A stretch of DNA of 30,825 nt from a virus, in IMG/VR virus record IMGVR_UViG_3300037963_000098, positions 1 to 30,825 of that record, one strand, 5' to 3'. Shown here piece after piece: positions 29,037-30,825 of this stretch. Made by a program: the position numbers and the translations under genes. Within the stretch, counting starts at the first letter, position 1; every line of letters starts with the position of its first letter. The notes under the pieces are model-generated. The model did not search any database and had not been told where the DNA came from. It worked only from the letters and a program-made list of their open reading frames with translations.

Positions 29037-29233
29037 TATGCTTTAGTCCTTGCTCTTAATAAAGATACAGGTATGCGTTTCCCTGCTTTATATAATGCTG
29101 AAACTCTTTTGATAAGTCTTGCTCGTCTTTTGCGTTCTTCTTCTTTTTTAAGACCAGATAAATACTTTTTGGGTACACCTGTTTTTTTATCTTTTGGAAC
29201 TTTGCGTCTTTTATTCTTTGGCAATTTCTTCAC
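29036..29233 (-). CDS. Small basic protein, 65 aa
   Basis: Almost half lysine and arginine: RRKVPKDKKTGVPKKYLSGL (about 9-28), then KRVSALYKAGKRIPVSLLRA. The T-G-V/L-P-K-K-Y-L/V-S-G-L motif is shared with small proteins of other phages. The apparent GTG at 29233 has GAGG immediately beside it, so a TTG three codons in may be the true start. It overlaps the portal 3' end by 23 bases. Confidence 0.65.
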   Translation of the reverse strand: MKKLPKNKRRKVPKDKKTGVPKKYLSGLKKEEERKRRARLIKRVSALYKAGKRIPVSLLRARTKA

Positions 29234-30632
29234 CCTCGATTGCAGGTGTAGAGAACTGTCCTATTGGTCTAGGTTTTGCTTCTATTTCATTATCAATATT
29301 TGCTATCTTTTCATCATCTTCTACAACTGCTCTAGCTATTTGTTTATCTATTTCTTTTGCAAAAGTATCAGAGGAAACTCCAGATGCTTTGGCTACTTGT
29401 AAAAATTGTAAATCAGCAGAATAATCTCTTAAATTAAAGCTGTCTGGGTATTCTATTTCACCATCAAACTCTTTGTCCTGCCATTTAGCATACAATCTCC
29501 AAATATGTTCTTCTGCATTTTCTAAATAATCTGCTTTTTCTGATAGTCTTGCATTTAATAATTCAAACTCTGTTTGTAAAGCTATGCCTGAGTTAATAGT
29601 CTTTTCTGTGCCTCTTACTGATCCCATATGGGTGACTCTATTAATTGCATCTACTTTCATTTGGATATTTGACATGATGCCATCTAGTGATTGTGATGAT
29701 GGTTGTATAATGTAGGGTTTTAAGTTGGAGTCCATATCTTCTGGCATTTCAATAATTGATCCTGCACCTGCACTGGCTTCTACATTGGGTGTTTTAACTA
29801 AACTTGGGTGATTAGATAATCTAATAAGCTGTTCTATCTCTGAGTAATCATTATAAATAGATTTTTGTAGTTCTGCTACGTCTTGTAAATCACTTATACC
29901 AATACCTCGTCTTTGTGACTTTTGATTGTATAGGGTTATAGCAGGTATCTCACCGATCATGTTTGGCATCTCATCAATTAGTATTGGATTTGATGTGGAA
30001 TAACCTTTGCTAAAGTCTTTGACCATAACTGTAGTAATATCTTCTTTAGTCCATACTCTAATTGTGGCTACATCATTAGATAGGTTTTCTAATAGTGTTA
30101 AGGAAGTAAGTTCATATCTTCCATTAATCATTCTTTGATAATTCCAGTTTAAGACATTTTCAGGTGTGTAAATGGATAAGTATGGTCTGATATCAAGCTG
30201 TATTTCTTCTGCTCTAGTTTCTGTTTGCACAGCGGGTTTATCCATGATTGCCCAACAGGTGCCATAGATAGAAGCATTGATTTGCATTTCTCTGATAATA
30301 TTATCAAATGACCGACCATCTAAATCTGCATCTTTTAAAAAGTTCTCTAGCTGCTCGTCACCAGATAATGTGCCATAGTTCCTTGTGGGCGGTACTCTAA
30401 ACAGGAATGATGAATAGATTTGCACTACATTTTTACAATGATTATCAATAGGAGTATTATTAGTTCTCTTAATATATTCCTCGTCTGATTCTAATACATA
30501 TCTGTTAAGTAGATAGCCATTCTGATAGTCTTGACCACCTATATAAGATAGTAAATGAAAGTGCCAATCTTGGAATTTATCTTCATAATCATCATGTCTT
30601 TCGGTTAAAAAATCTCTTTTGTAATTTGGCAT
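29211..30632 (-). CDS. Portal protein
   Basis: A 473-residue protein forming the 12-subunit vertex ring through which DNA passes. Visible parts include YVLESDEEYIKRTNNTPIDN and VVQIYSSFLFRVPPTR near the N-terminus, INASIYGTCWAIMDKP (about 136-151, clip/wing), IGEIPAITLYNQKSQRRGIG, the long helix DLQDVAELQKSIYNDYSEIE (about 247-266), GSIIEMPEDMDSNLKPYIIQ and LSEKADYLENAEEHIWRLYA. This resembles the DUF4055-like portals. The ATG overlaps the terL stop (TAATG), the standard order terL-portal. Confidence 0.88.
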   Translation of the reverse strand: MPNYKRDFLTERHDDYEDKFQDWHFHLLSYIGGQDYQNGYLLNRYVLESDEEYIKRTNNTPIDNHCKNVVQIYSSFLFRVPPTRNYGTLSGDEQLENFLKDADLDGRSFDNIIREMQINASIYGTCWAIMDKPAVQTETRAEEIQLDIRPYLSIYTPENVLNWNYQRMINGRYELTSLTLLENLSNDVATIRVWTKEDITTVMVKDFSKGYSTSNPILIDEMPNMIGEIPAITLYNQKSQRRGIGISDLQDVAELQKSIYNDYSEIEQLIRLSNHPSLVKTPNVEASAGAGSIIEMPEDMDSNLKPYIIQPSSQSLDGIMSNIQMKVDAINRVTHMGSVRGTEKTINSGIALQTEFELLNARLSEKADYLENAEEHIWRLYAKWQDKEFDGEIEYPDSFNLRDYSADLQFLQVAKASGVSSDTFAKEIDKQIARAVVEDDEKIANIDNEIEAKPRPIGQFSTPAIEGEEIAKE

Positions 30633-30825
30633 TAGCTAAACCTCTTTGGTTTTGAGGGTTTAAAATCTCTTTTGATTGGGTATAAAAACTCAACTAAATA
30701 TCCTAGAGCATCATTCATGTGATCGTAATTGTTTTCCTTATCTGGTAAACTTGTTCCCTCTTTATAAATTTGTCTTTCTATACTCTTTATCACATTCTTA
30801 CACTTATTTGCAATAAATAATGTGC
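30632..30825 (-). CDS. terL: Terminase large subunit (C-terminal end; completes the gene at 1-1129)
   Basis: The unique part, 30632-30726, encodes residues 377-407 and contains YDHMNDALGYLVEFLYP (D378, D382), the last acidic motif of the nuclease active site. Positions 30727-30825 repeat codons already present at 1-99. The codon for residue 377 is split across the join (one base at position 1, two at 30726-30725) and still reads Tyr. The TAA at 30634-30632 overlaps the portal ATG. Confidence 0.93.
   Translation of the reverse strand, partial: TLFIANKCKNVIKSIERQIYKEGTSLPDKENNYDHMNDALGYLVEFLYPIKRDFKPSKPKRFS
30727..30825. repeat. Terminal direct repeat, right copy
   Basis: Exact copy of bases 1-99, ending at the edge of the record. 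See the left copy for why this is read as an assembly overlap of a circular or permuted genome. Confidence 0.95.

Noticed and set aside
1-30825. tRNA genes, CRISPR arrays, insertion sequences and tandem repeats
   Set aside because: I saw no cloverleaf-like segment, no spaced repeats and no transposase-like protein on either strand. A dedicated tRNA search would be needed to be certain.

Overview
The window is a phage genome that appears complete. The first 99 bases recur exactly as the last 99 (1-99 = 30727-30825), and the large-terminase gene reads in frame across the join, so the record is best read as a circular or circularly permuted genome of about 30,726 bp cut inside terL. Every gene I can support lies on the minus strand. 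The sequence is very AT-rich, packed with 1-4 base overlaps (mostly TAATG), and built for a long-tailed (siphovirus-like) particle. Base composition, very small genome and protein set resemble uncultured marine phages of alphaproteobacteria (SAR11/SAR116-type hosts). The host is inferred from style, not proven. I found no integrase, clear lysogeny repressor, DNA polymerase, RNA polymerase or tRNA gene, so replication probably relies on host enzymes and the phage looks lytic.

Read in transcription order (right to left), the genome starts and ends at one real gap, 6393-6707. From there run: small early genes, including a DnaJ-type zinc-finger protein, a lipoprotein and several microproteins (6392-4515); recombination and replication genes (Erf annealase, SSB-like protein with an acidic tip, HNH nuclease, winged-helix-like protein, DUF1376 protein; 4511-2290); and packaging genes (TerS, an adenine methyltransferase, TerL; 1944-1, then through the join to 30632).

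The head module follows: portal, four small very basic proteins, a small protein plus a C5-cytosine methyltransferase, a MuF-type minor head protein fused to a zinc-peptidase-like domain, a scaffold and the major capsid protein (30632-23415). The connector and tail module runs from 23366 to 14622: head-tail adaptor, tail completion and terminator proteins, major tail protein, a tail chaperone pair made by -1 frameshifting, tape measure, distal tail proteins and a gpJ-like tip protein. Small fibre or decoration proteins lie at 14600-12571.

The last stretch (12571-6708) holds eight consecutive small secreted, membrane or coiled-coil proteins that I cannot assign. It then has a metallophosphoesterase, a DUF3310 protein, a GH24 lysozyme, a 3TM-type holin and a few very small proteins. 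The least explained parts are the envelope-directed cluster, the MuF-peptidase fusion, the control region at 6393-6707, a set of GC-rich hairpins, and a chain of microgenes, one encoding a 12-residue peptide with four cysteines.
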